64,000 nucleotides of DNA, taken from NCBI GenBank assembly GCA_022360055.1, contig JAKSDO010000266.1:1-64000 (forward strand). Reading direction: 5' to 3'. Shown here piece by piece: positions 27,334-35,697 of the stretch. Numbering within the stretch: position 1 is the stretch's first letter; every line of letters starts with the position of its first letter. The DNA is from Cytophagales bacterium. GTDB lineage: Bacteria; Bacteroidota; Bacteroidia; Cytophagales; Cyclobacteriaceae. The notes beneath the pieces are model-generated. The model was given only the letters and a program-made list of their open reading frames with translations. It had not been told where the DNA came from and did no database searches. The position numbers and the translations under genes were made by a program.

Positions 27334-29415
27334 ATGGATAGAATTAGTTTACTTTTTGAGAGTCCTCCATGGCTTATCGGAGTAGGTGTCTTGATAGGCC
27401 TTGCGTATGCGGCCATCCTCTATTATCGGACCAAGGTCTTATGGAGCCAGAACGTAAATTACATTCTGGCCGCGTTGCGTTTTCTCATGGTGATGCAACT
27501 CACCCTGTTGCTTTTTGGCCCGCTGATCCGGCAAATAAAAAATACGAAAGAGCCCCCGGCGATCATCTTTGCGATCGATAATTCAAAATCAATTTCAGAA
27601 ATCGAAGATAGCGCGCGTCTTGAAACGCTTCATGACGAGATCATATCCTTAAAAAAGGGATTTGACGACAAGGGTTATTTTACTGAAATCCGAACGTACG
27701 ACGCCCAACAAACTGTGGCGGGACAAATCGCATTCGACGAAAAATCGAGCAATCTGAATGCGCTGCTAAAAGGGGTTCAGAACGATTACGAATCGAGGAA
27801 CCTTTCAAATGTACTTCTCTTCTCGGATGGGTTATACAACCTGGGGAATAACCCGGCATTTTATCCGTACAACTTTTCGGTAAGCACGGTGGGGTTGGGC
27901 GATACCACCCAACGGCCCGACTTAAATTTAAACGCGGTATTATACAACAAAATAGCTTACCAGGGGAATAAATTTCCGGTTGTGGCAGAGCTTTTCAGCT
28001 ATAACCTCGCCGGCAAAACCGCAATCGTACAACTGCGAAAAAAAGGCGATATCATTGATCAAAAGCAGGTTAAAATAAGCAATCAAAATCAATTTGATCA
28101 GATTGAATTTCTCGTTGAAGCCAGTGAAAGCGGCATGAACAGATATAGGCTGAGCGTACTTCCGGTCGACGGAGAATTCATTACTTCGAACAACACCAAA
28201 GAGGCATACGTCGATATAATTGACGGGAAACAGAAAATACTGTTGCTGGCGCCTTCCCCTCATCCCGACATCAAAGCAATTAAAAATGCGCTCGAGTCCA
28301 ATGAAAATTACGAGCTCGTGATACACATCGAAGGCATAAACAATTACATCGATGATCAATATGACGCCGTGATCCTGCACCAGGTACCGGACAAAAGAAG
28401 GAAGTATCTGCAAATCCTGAATAAGATTTCCCGCGAAAAAATCCCTGCGTTCTTCATTTACGGAAATCAAAGTGACATCAACCGGTTCAATGATCTTAAC
28501 GGCGCGGTACGGATTCAACCGATCAGCTATCAAAGGGATAACGCGTTCCCGTTTTATAACCCGGAATTTTCGAAGTTCCTGTATCAGGATGAGAATATTG
28601 AAGCGTTGAATGAATTTTCTCCGGTAAAAGTTCCCTTTGCAAATTTTGATGTGCTTCCGCAATCGGAAGTGATGTTTTTTCAAAAAGTTGGAAAAATAAA
28701 TACTCAAAAACCTTTATTGCTTATTCACAGAGCTGATGACTGGAATAGTGCCGTATTCCTTGGCGAGGGATTCTGGAGCTGGAGATTACAGGAATATTCG
28801 AAATTTCAAACCCACCGGGCATTTGACGAAATGATATCCAAGATTATCCAGTTTTTGTCCACCAAAGCGGATAAACGAAAGTTCAAGGTATATCCTGTAA
28901 AAGATGAATTTCTGAATAGCGAAATCGTTGTTTTCGAGACGGAAGTCTACAATGACATTTACGAGCAAACTTACGGCCACAAAATTGATCTGAAGATTAC
29001 GGACGAGCAAAATAACACCAAAGGATACAGCTATGTGACAAGTGAAAAAAATTCAAAATACAGGATCAGGGGACTTGAAAATGGCATTTATTCCTACGAT
29101 GCATCTGCGGTTATTGAAGGAGAAAATGAAATTTCTTCCGGCACTTTCACCGTAAATGATTTGCAAATTGAAACCACCAAACTCACGGCAGACCACAACC
29201 TGTTAAGAAATATCGCGGCTTTGAATCAGGGCAAATTTTATGGGAAAAACCAGCTTGATCAGTTAAGAGAGGATGTTCTGAACCAGGAAATGATTAACGA
29301 GGTATACTCATCGGAAAAGTACCTGGCCATAATCAATATGAAGTGGGGGTTCTTCATTCTTATTCTTTTTATAAGTGCGGAATGGTTTTTACGTAAATTT
29401 CACGGCAGCTACTGA
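27334..29415 (+). CDS. VWA-domain membrane protein with gatase-like middle
   Basis: 693 aa from the ATG at 27334; an upstream start at 27283 would add 17 polar residues with no role. Two membrane helices (about 13-30 and 46-64), then a VWA-like domain with MIDAS DNSKS (82-86) and LLFSDG (about 166-171). The middle (about 290-400; ILLLAPSPHPDIKAI) resembles the class-I glutamine-amidotransferase-like fold found in such proteins. A C-terminal helix (about 672-690) ends it. Proteins of this layout are common in Bacteroidota; the function is unknown. It follows fabG by 75 bases. Confidence 0.75.
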   Translation: MDRISLLFESPPWLIGVGVLIGLAYAAILYYRTKVLWSQNVNYILAALRFLMVMQLTLLLFGPLIRQIKNTKEPPAIIFAIDNSKSISEIEDSARLETLHDEIISLKKGFDDKGYFTEIRTYDAQQTVAGQIAFDEKSSNLNALLKGVQNDYESRNLSNVLLFSDGLYNLGNNPAFYPYNFSVSTVGLGDTTQRPDLNLNAVLYNKIAYQGNKFPVVAELFSYNLAGKTAIVQLRKKGDIIDQKQVKISNQNQFDQIEFLVEASESGMNRYRLSVLPVDGEFITSNNTKEAYVDIIDGKQKILLLAPSPHPDIKAIKNALESNENYELVIHIEGINNYIDDQYDAVILHQVPDKRRKYLQILNKISREKIPAFFIYGNQSDINRFNDLNGAVRIQPISYQRDNAFPFYNPEFSKFLYQDENIEALNEFSPVKVPFANFDVLPQSEVMFFQKVGKINTQKPLLLIHRADDWNSAVFLGEGFWSWRLQEYSKFQTHRAFDEMISKIIQFLSTKADKRKFKVYPVKDEFLNSEIVVFETEVYNDIYEQTYGHKIDLKITDEQNNTKGYSYVTSEKNSKYRIRGLENGIYSYDASAVIEGENEISSGTFTVNDLQIETTKLTADHNLLRNIAALNQGKFYGKNQLDQLREDVLNQEMINEVYSSEKYLAIINMKWGFFILILFISAEWFLRKFHGSY

Positions 29416-29534
29416 TCCCGAATATCCCTCCGTTCCGCGCAGCGGATCTGCCGGATGAACAAATCATATCGGCGGCCTGTTCGTATCCGGTTTCTAACCT
29501 TCCGTAGAATACCTGAGAATTGTTCCTGTAAAAA

Positions 29535-30041
29535 TCAGGGGAGCATGATGCAGGCCTGCTGATTGCCCATAAGTTTAAGCAGACGCATAAGATAGGGTTC
29601 CAGGCTGTACAAACTGTTATCCTTTATGTCAAATAACTGTAATGTCTCATTGGATATCACGTTGCCTTTTCGGGGCTTAATCAATTGATTGGTGTGCGTC
29701 AACTTCACATATACATTGATTGATTTGGCATGCGCCTCACTTGAATTAAGCCATTTGGCAATCACTCCGGGCTTTTTACACGAAATTGAGAGCACTCCAT
29801 CTTCCAGATTGGCCTCTACCCTTCTCAGGTATTTTGACGGTCCCTCGAAAACTACTTTTTGTTCTTCCCCCAGTGAAACATAAATGTTACAATCCAGGTC
29901 GATATCCAGTTTTTCAAAAGCTTCCGTTTCGATAACTTTCGAGATCAGTTTGACTTTATCATCGAATGGATTGGTTTCAAAAGCCAGCAACAGTGCAATG
30001 ACTAAAGTGAGTATCGAGTAGTATATCAGTTCTTTCTTCAT
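29535..30041 (-). CDS. DUF2807-like envelope protein, short
   Basis: 168 aa with an N-terminal hydrophobic helix (about residues 6-22), a likely signal anchor, then a beta-rich segment: EAFEKLDIDLDCNIYVSLGEEQKVVFEGPSKYLRRVEANLEDGVLSISC in outline, which follows the head-GIN (DUF2807) pattern. It is shorter than the usual 220-250 aa and lacks the second half of the beta-helix repeats, so it may be a truncated relative. The function is unknown. Confidence 0.6.
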   Translation of the reverse strand: MKKELIYYSILTLVIALLLAFETNPFDDKVKLISKVIETEAFEKLDIDLDCNIYVSLGEEQKVVFEGPSKYLRRVEANLEDGVLSISCKKPGVIAKWLNSSEAHAKSINVYVKLTHTNQLIKPRKGNVISNETLQLFDIKDNSLYSLEPYLMRLLKLMGNQQACIMLP

Positions 30042-30493
30042 GGCGGATGCGGGGATTTACTTTATAGATGCCAAAGCTCCCGAAAAAGTTGCAGGTTATG
30101 GAATTTTTTTTGTTAATGAATGTTAAAAATTGTTAACACATTCCGCGATCGAATAACTTCCCTGGCAACCGGCATACACCGAACAAAGCTTTACGGATCC
30201 GTCCTGAAACTTACGGGGATCAATCGGTATTTCTGTAGGATTTGGGAAATCATACATAACTATTTTTTCTAGCCCTTAAATAAAAAGTGTCATTTCGAGG
30301 CCTAACTTTTTATACAAAACGCACAAATTTGAATGAGGTAGTCTTGTGTATTTATTTGATTTACAGATTGTTATAAAAACACGTCATCGGTAACTTGTGA
30401 GAAATCTGGTTCAATCAACACCGGGCCACCGCGAAAAAGCCCAATCTCTGCGCCACCAGATTTTGATTTTTTTTGTTTTATCGGCTACATACT
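30042..30493. repeat. Intergenic region with a dispersed repeat copy
   Basis: No gene. 30392-30432 is nearly identical to 17244-17284, differing at a few bases. AAATCTGGT (30402-30410) can pair with ACCAGATTT (30455-30463), followed by a T-rich run on the plus strand. The region separates the DUF2807-like gene from the toxin-antitoxin pair. Confidence 0.65.
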
Positions 30494-31498
30494 TTAAATC
30501 TCATTTAACATAAAACCATAATCTTTATAACTAATAATACTTCGTTCTTTTTCATTCTCTATCCAAGCCTTTTCTTTGTGACTATATTCTATTATCTTCT
30601 TTGTTGATAGCCCTTTGAATTTATCCGCTACTTTCTTTAATATCTTGAGTTCCATTTCACTGAAGATCTCTGCATTAAACTTTCGATTAGGATTGCCTAG
30701 AAATTTTTCACCAACACCATTAGAAAACTGAGTTCTCTCAATAATTATGTCTTCATTGTTTTCTATGAATTCAAATATGCTATTGAAGTTATTTGGTACA
30801 GGCCCCATATCAATTGCTCTATATCTTGCACCACTCATCGAGAATCCTGTATTTTTAAACATCAGAAAATCAGCATAAAACAATTGTTTACATAATTGAA
30901 CTTTCCATGGCTGCAAAACCTCACTAAAAAATACAACCATTTCGGTAAGCTTAGTCAAGCTTGGTTTTTTGTATCCTGAAGATTCATCTGCAGTGTATTC
31001 TCCCAATAAATAATCTCTGAACTCAAAAGAGAATAGTTTTTCTTCCTTTTCTTCAATTAAGGCATCATTTTTTTTTAGAAGCTTGCCTTTGAATTCTGCA
31101 TCTATATTGTCAGCTAATTCAACTAAGTCTTTGAACTTAGCTGGATCATTTGCTAACTGAATTAATCTGGCATTCGCCAAACTAGGCACTTCACCACTTT
31201 CATAGTTTCGATAACTGTTGACTCCAAAACCTAGTATTTCTGACATTTTGGTCGCTGGCAAACCATACTTTGCTCTTATCCCGCTAATTTCATCAGGGAA
31301 CGGTAAATTATGCTTATCACGGTACTGATTATACAACTGGATCATATTCAAATTTTCGATCTCGGTTGTGGTAAATTGTTCGCCACTTTCCTCGCACAGA
31401 TAAAAATGATAAGCAACATTGAATGATTCTTTTCTAAAATCAAGTTCCCTTAATTCTAGTTCTAACTTCATTTCTTTTCCTGTAATAGGACTTTTCAT
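30494..31498 (-). CDS. Antitoxin with MqsA-like HTH and Panacea (DUF4065) domain
   Basis: 334 aa, three parts. Residues 1-60 resemble the N-terminus of MqsA/YgiT but keep only one cysteine (C35), so the zinc site is lost. Residues 69-118 are an HTH of the MqsA/YgiT kind (IRAKYGLPATKMSEILGFG and YRNYESGEVPS). Residues about 180-300 match the Panacea/DUF4065 domain (QLFYADFLMF, MSGARYRAIDMGPVPNNF). Panacea antitoxins are known to neutralise many unrelated toxins. It overlaps the toxin gene by 4 bases and should bind the operator at 31897-31916. Confidence 0.85.
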   Translation of the reverse strand: MKSPITGKEMKLELELRELDFRKESFNVAYHFYLCEESGEQFTTTEIENLNMIQLYNQYRDKHNLPFPDEISGIRAKYGLPATKMSEILGFGVNSYRNYESGEVPSLANARLIQLANDPAKFKDLVELADNIDAEFKGKLLKKNDALIEEKEEKLFSFEFRDYLLGEYTADESSGYKKPSLTKLTEMVVFFSEVLQPWKVQLCKQLFYADFLMFKNTGFSMSGARYRAIDMGPVPNNFNSIFEFIENNEDIIIERTQFSNGVGEKFLGNPNRKFNAEIFSEMELKILKKVADKFKGLSTKKIIEYSHKEKAWIENEKERSIISYKDYGFMLNEI

Positions 31499-31854
31499 TT
31501 TTTTGTACTTTTTAATGGGTAGCTCATTGATTTGTCAGCAATATGAAAAGAAATACATAAAACCCCGCCTTTTCCGTATCCGATAGAGATTTTAATGTAG
31601 ATCTCATTCTTTTTGATTTCTTTTCCGAAAACCCACAAATCACTTCCTTTGTAAAGTGTATTTTCCAGAGGTCCTTCAGAGTAATCCTCAACTTTTAAAT
31701 TGAGTAAAGTTTTTTCACGTTCAATTGGTCTTATTTCTAAAGTCGAAAGTGTCTGAGCATTCTTTCCCCGGTCATCTCGAAAAAAGACTGTTGTTAATTT
31801 CATCTTTTCTTTGAATTCCTTAAGGAACTGTTCAACTTCCGTCTTTGACGCCAT
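31495..31854 (-). CDS. MqsR-like toxin of a PanAT pair
   Basis: 119 aa. DYSEGP (57-62), LWVFGKEI (73-80), IYIKI (85-89), CISFH (100-104) and YPLK (112-115) form a pattern shared by small MqsR/RelE-like toxins encoded beside HTH antitoxins. MqsR enzymes cut mRNA; that activity is inferred from family, not seen. It is the first gene of the pair, as in mqsRA, with the antitoxin overlapping by 4 bases. The promoter and operator lie directly upstream. Confidence 0.72.
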   Translation of the reverse strand: MASKTEVEQFLKEFKEKMKLTTVFFRDDRGKNAQTLSTLEIRPIEREKTLLNLKVEDYSEGPLENTLYKGSDLWVFGKEIKKNEIYIKISIGYGKGGVLCISFHIADKSMSYPLKSTKK

Positions 31855-31872
31855 CTAATGACCATTTCATTA

Positions 31873-31903
31873 CAAATATAACATCAAAAACACAGAAATC
31901 AAC
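31873..31903 (-). promoter_or_regulatory. Promoter of the toxin-antitoxin pair
   Basis: On the minus strand TTG (31902-31900) is followed after 19 bases by TATATTTG (31880-31873), the Bacteroidota -7 consensus. The -33 element lies inside the 20-bp palindrome, so operator binding would block it. Confidence 0.75.
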
Positions 31904-31916
31904 TTTAAAGTTGATT
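31897..31916. promoter_or_regulatory. Palindromic operator AATCAACTTT/AAAGTTGATT
   Basis: A perfect 20-bp palindrome over the -33 box of the toxin-antitoxin promoter. A further half-site, AAAGTTGATTAAA, occurs at 31948-31960, an exact repeat of 31908-31920 placed 40 bases away (about four helical turns). It is the likely binding site for the HTH antitoxin, giving autorepression (inference). Confidence 0.7.
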
Positions 31917-31960
31917 AAAAATAAATTATTTCCAAAATAATTACTATAAAGTTGATTAAA

Positions 31961-32765
31961 TTACCACACACTTTTACCACTCTCCTGCCTGTCACATCCC
32001 TCGCTTCGACATGGTAATTCCTTCCCATCGAAGAGTGACAAAAGAGTGCTCGTTCCAGCTAAAAAATTATGTGATGGTGTTTGATTGATGTTAGAGGTTA
32101 ACTCTATAATATTATCCCGTCATTTAACCGAAGCTATATTATCATTGGGCGATACATTTTTTAGGAGAAACATTAAGCACTCTTAAACTTTTTATACCGG
32201 ATATCTAATCCATTTTTATCAGGTCGATTTTGGGTTGAGCGAGGAAGGATTAATTTATGTCCATTCATTTCGCTGTTTTTAATAAAATAATTTGATCAAA
32301 GTTGAGACACAGAAGTCTTCCTTTCCATTCCAAATAATTTCATAATCATCCCGCTGAAATATTTAATCAATACGAAAAAAGTGTTCACCGTACTGTTCAC
32401 TGAAAAAGGATCAATCCGAAAACCTGTGGTAAAGGATACTAAAACGGTTATTTGCTAGATCATCTGAAAAGTAAGGATTTCTACCATAGGTCATAAAAGT
32501 ATTTGACAAAGGAAAACCAACCGGTCCACAGAGATGTTTTTGATCATCTGTATGCCAGGACACTCAGAGCCAAACACAGGGCAACACAGCCTCTTGAGAA
32601 GAAGTCCGGGTGAGACGCTCAAATTAGTGCTAAGTAAAATTAAAAACGACGTTTATGTTATTTCGAAGCTCCTACCTTGTCATTTAACACTGGAAAAAAT
32701 ATTTATATTCCCCAAATCCCACAGAAATACCGATTGATCACTGAAAAGAGGCATTTTAAGGAGAA
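31961..32765. other. 800-base gene-poor region beside the toxin-antitoxin pair
   Basis: No supported gene. A 67-codon frame at 32534-32737 overlaps the inverted dispersed repeat at 32636-32684 and is not believable. A short frame near 32500-32600 (KENQPVHRDVFDHLYAR) ends in a stop and could be the remnant of a larger gene. No mobile-element ends were recognised. Confidence 0.5.
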
Positions 32766-32771
32766 TAAAAA

Positions 32772-32820
32772 ATCCTCTTACTGCACAAATCGGCCATTAA
32801 TGCAATAAGAGGATGTTTTT
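32772..32820 (-). terminator. Terminator downstream of tRNA-Leu
   Basis: ATCCTCTTACTGCA (32772-32785) pairs with TGCAATAAGAGGAT (32801-32814) with one C-A mismatch on the plus strand (G-T on the minus). On the minus strand a run of T follows, placing it 30 bases after tRNA-Leu. Confidence 0.8.
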
Positions 32821-32843
32821 TACTTGATAAAGGATGGTAAAAG

Positions 32844-32930
32844 TGCGCACGAAAGGAGTCGAACCTTCACGCCCAATAAACGGGCACCAGGCCCTCAACC
32901 TGGCGCGTCTACCAATTCCGCCACGTGCGC
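32844..32930 (-). tRNA. tRNA-Leu(GAG)
   Basis: Minus-strand tRNA of 87 nt. The acceptor GCGCACG (32930-32924) pairs with CGTGCGC (32851-32845) and the discriminator is A (32844). The anticodon arm CCAGG-TTGAGGG-CCTGG gives anticodon GAG for CUC/CUU. The long variable arm (TGCCCGTTTATTGGGCGT) is of class II type. CCA is not encoded. Confidence 0.97.
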
Positions 32931-32951
32931 ATTCCCTCTTGAAATGGGCCA

Positions 32952-32982
32952 CAAAGTTAATACCTTTTTCTCCTTTTACAAG
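32952..32982 (-). promoter_or_regulatory. Bacteroidota-type promoter of tRNA-Leu
   Basis: Minus strand: CTTG (32982-32979), 19 bases, TAACTTTG (32959-32952). The -7 box ends 21 bases before the tRNA. Confidence 0.65.
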
Positions 32983-33206
32983 ACAGATCGATCACTGTAC
33001 GCCAATTTTTCACATTAAATATTTCGGGCGCCGGCCTCGCCGGGCGCATCCGGATTTTAGCTAAAAAAGCCAAATCATTACATAGTTATGGTTTTCACAA
33101 GGACCAGAAAATATGTGATAAAAGAATTTTCAATATTAGCCCTTCAATTCGTAAATTATATAAACAAATGGATTTACGACCACATAGTAATCAAGTACTT
33201 TTTAAA

Positions 33207-34547
33207 ATGACCCGTATTTTCGCATTCCTGCTCTTAACATCGACCATATGTACGGGCATCAAAGCTCAGGAGGTAGATCTCGCCCGTGGGCTTGTAAGCC
33301 ATTATCCCTTTGATGAAAATACCGAGGATGTAATCGGGAAAAACCATGGGAAAAACCATGGAGCTGCCCTGGAAAACGGCAGATGCGGCGATATGGCGTA
33401 CAGCTTCAACGGCTACCAGGATTATATTGATTGCGGCAACGACAAATCAATCAATGGAAACTGGAGCGGGTTGACCCTGTCCGTTTGGGTCCGGCCGGAT
33501 GAGATATCCGAGCTCCAACTGGCCACGATCATGGCGAAATGGGCATTCGATACGGATAAGGACCACTTCGGACTGTGGTTGAACAGCAGCTACAAGGTTA
33601 TCATGGCGGTGAGCTCCCCGGGAACCATGGAAAACGGAATATTCAGCAAGGCTTCCTTATCCTACGACAACTGGCATCACATCGTGGGAACGTGGAGAAG
33701 AAACGGAGAAATTCGGATATATATCGACGGAAAACTGGACCGGATCGGCAAACAAACCGGGCGCTTTATCAATGTAAGATCGACCGAATCATTAAAACTC
33801 GGAAGGCAGGTCAAAGGACGAAGCCGGCCTTACAAAGGGTGGATCGACGAAGTGAGGATTTATAAAAGAGCGCTCCGCGACAAAGAGGTGCTGGTATTGT
33901 ATCAGCAGGGCAAGGCCGTATGCGAAAAAATCTTTGTGAAAGGAAGAGTTTTGGACAAAGAGACCCGGGAACCGGTAACCGCAGAAGTCGTGTTCGAAAA
34001 CATGACGGACGGAAGCATCTATAATCGAATTAAAACCGCCGGACCAAATGCGGAATATGAATTGATCCTTCCTTTGGGATCCCGGTTCGGATGCTTTGCC
34101 GATGCCGAAAACTACCTGGCTGAAAATCAGGTGATAAATACCGAAAACAGGGTGTTGAATGAAGTTTTGGAACGAGATCTTTATGTTGTGCCGCTCAAGA
34201 TCGGCCAGTCCATCCGGCTCAATAATATATTCTTTGACTTTGCCAAAGCGACACTCCGAGAGGAATCATTTCACGAATTGGACCGCATACTGCCATACTT
34301 CGGGAAATTCCCAAACCTGAAAATCGAGCTTTCCGGACATACGGATGCCGTCGGATCGGACCGGGCAAACCAAACACTCTCGGAAGGCCGGGCGAACTCG
34401 GTACGTGAATATCTGATCCGAAAAGGTGTGAGCGCAGACAAGATTGCGGCCGTCGGATACGGAGAAACCATGCCGGTAGCAAGTAACGATACGGATGAAG
34501 GAAGGCAATTAAACCGTAGGGTGGAATTTACGATTTTGGAAAAATAA
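33207..34547 (+). CDS. LamG-OmpA outer-membrane protein
   Basis: 446 aa from the ATG at 33207, chosen because it opens a signal peptide (about residues 1-21, ending GIKAQ); an ATG at 33168 would place 13 polar residues before it. A LamG/concanavalin-like domain (about 28-235: LVSHYPFDENTEDVIG, LTLSVWVRPDE, GWIDEVRIYKRAL) is followed by a short carboxypeptidase-regulatory-like beta domain (about 245-330) and an OmpA C-terminal peptidoglycan-binding domain (about 340-446: LSGHTDAVGSDRANQTLSEGRA, RRVEF). It probably ties a surface carbohydrate- or protein-binding domain to the cell wall. Copy A3 of the 90-bp cassette starts two bases after its stop. Confidence 0.88.
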   Translation: MTRIFAFLLLTSTICTGIKAQEVDLARGLVSHYPFDENTEDVIGKNHGKNHGAALENGRCGDMAYSFNGYQDYIDCGNDKSINGNWSGLTLSVWVRPDEISELQLATIMAKWAFDTDKDHFGLWLNSSYKVIMAVSSPGTMENGIFSKASLSYDNWHHIVGTWRRNGEIRIYIDGKLDRIGKQTGRFINVRSTESLKLGRQVKGRSRPYKGWIDEVRIYKRALRDKEVLVLYQQGKAVCEKIFVKGRVLDKETREPVTAEVVFENMTDGSIYNRIKTAGPNAEYELILPLGSRFGCFADAENYLAENQVINTENRVLNEVLERDLYVVPLKIGQSIRLNNIFFDFAKATLREESFHELDRILPYFGKFPNLKIELSGHTDAVGSDRANQTLSEGRANSVREYLIRKGVSADKIAAVGYGETMPVASNDTDEGRQLNRRVEFTILEK

Positions 34548-34549
34548 TG

Positions 34550-34639
34550 ATGAAACCGGCAGGATCGGAGCAAATTCAGGATACACACAAGCATGATTAT
34601 ATTGCTCTGTGGGCAGGCAACCCAAAAAAATATAAACGG
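34550..34639 (+). repeat. 90-bp start-anchored cassette, copy A3
   Basis: Third copy, again exactly 90 bp from ATGAAACCGG to the base before an ATG (34640). All 30 codons are open and the frame runs on for 8 more codons to a TAA at 34664-34666, so a 38-aa peptide (MKPAGSEQIQDTHKHDYI at its start) could be made. The hairpin is weaker here: CACACAAGCA against TGCTCTGTG. It lies 57 bases before the DUF4251 gene, probably in its leader. Confidence 0.85.
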
Positions 34640-34695
34640 ATGGGAAATCTCAATTTGTATACATAAATTGGCCGCTCATCTAAAACCGTTACACA

Positions 34696-35211
34696 ATGAA
34701 AACCTTGCTGACTACCACATTTTTGCTTCTGGTTTTTTCGATCGTTGGTTTAAGCCAGGATGCTGAAAAAGAATCCAAAGAGCAAAAAAAAGAAAGACAA
34801 TACCAACAGATTCTGGACCTGGTAAATTCGGGATCCTATGAGTTTACCGCACAAAGGGCCAATCCGCAAAAAGCTCCTACAATCGACTTAACGACCAGGC
34901 CAAACTTCCTGCGCATCAAAGAAGAAATCGCTTCCGCGGATATGCCTTACTTCGGAAGAGCCTTTAGCGGAGGTTACGGAAGCAGCGGAGGGATCGAATT
35001 TGATGCCGCCATGGACACTTATGATATTCAGAAAAATGACAAAAAGCGACGGTTGGTGATCAAGTTCAAAGTCAAAGGTACGGACGATACCTATTCCTGC
35101 ATCTTGACCATTTCCGGCATGGAAAGCGCTTCACTGACGGTATCCGGGAACAAAAGACAGGGGATCAGCTATACCGGGAAAATGTCTGCCATTAAATCGG
35201 ACACGGAATAG
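34696..35211 (+). CDS. DUF4251 secreted protein
   Basis: 171 aa. A signal peptide (1-20, ending VGLSQ) is followed by a charged EKESKEQKKERQ stretch and then the DUF4251 domain: YEFTAQRANP, RPNFLRIK, ADMPYFGRAFSGGYG and a beta-rich C-terminus. DUF4251 proteins are small envelope proteins of Bacteroidota with no known function. Cassette A3 precedes it. Confidence 0.85.
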   Translation: MKTLLTTTFLLLVFSIVGLSQDAEKESKEQKKERQYQQILDLVNSGSYEFTAQRANPQKAPTIDLTTRPNFLRIKEEIASADMPYFGRAFSGGYGSSGGIEFDAAMDTYDIQKNDKKRRLVIKFKVKGTDDTYSCILTISGMESASLTVSGNKRQGISYTGKMSAIKSDTE

Positions 35212-35671
35212 CGCTTTCCGTGACTATCCCGGTCATTACCTCCACGTCCGGCAGCGGGCGGGATCTATACCTTCACAATCTCAAACAAATGCGGACATAC
35301 GCAATAGACATGCATTGCCGTGATTCGCACATTCAAAGGTAAAGCCCGGACCCCGAAGGCCATGCCCTGAGGTTCGTCCCGGAAATGCTCAAACATAGCC
35401 GCCTGAATTCGGGGACTCCGGATCGGACGCTCTGCGACATCCGGTGCTCGCGTAATAATTAGGCATGTTTCAGACTTTACCGGTCCGCATAGCGCCGGAG
35501 GGCTCAGAGCGTTTTCCGGACCAGGGCCTGTTCCGTATGTATTGCACCGGTAGCGAAGCGCTTCGGTTGCCCAGGCATGAAACCCGGGAAACCGAAAGAA
35601 AGCCTCCTAAAGAATGAAACGCCCCCTCAGCTTACGCGACCACGACTCCGGACGGTTCCGGATTTTTTGAT
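35212..35671. other. 460-base intergenic region, richer in G+C
   Basis: No gene, RNA or repeat was recognised. The stretch is visibly richer in CCGG, CGG and GCC words than other gaps in the window, with frequent stops in all frames. It could be a decayed gene, but no family likeness survives. A TAATTTTG box (35672-35679) at its end may serve the U32 gene. Confidence 0.4.
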
Positions 35672-35697
35672 TAATTTTGCGGTCCAATAAACTGTTT

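Noticed and set aside
32534-32737. 67-codon frame in the gene-poor region
   Set aside because: Overlaps the inverted intergenic repeat (32636-32684) and has no protein-like pattern.
33338-33362. Short tandem repeat (GGGAAAAACCAT twice) in the LamG gene
   Set aside because: Two copies inside coding sequence (GKNHGKNHG); too small to support a variable repeat claim.
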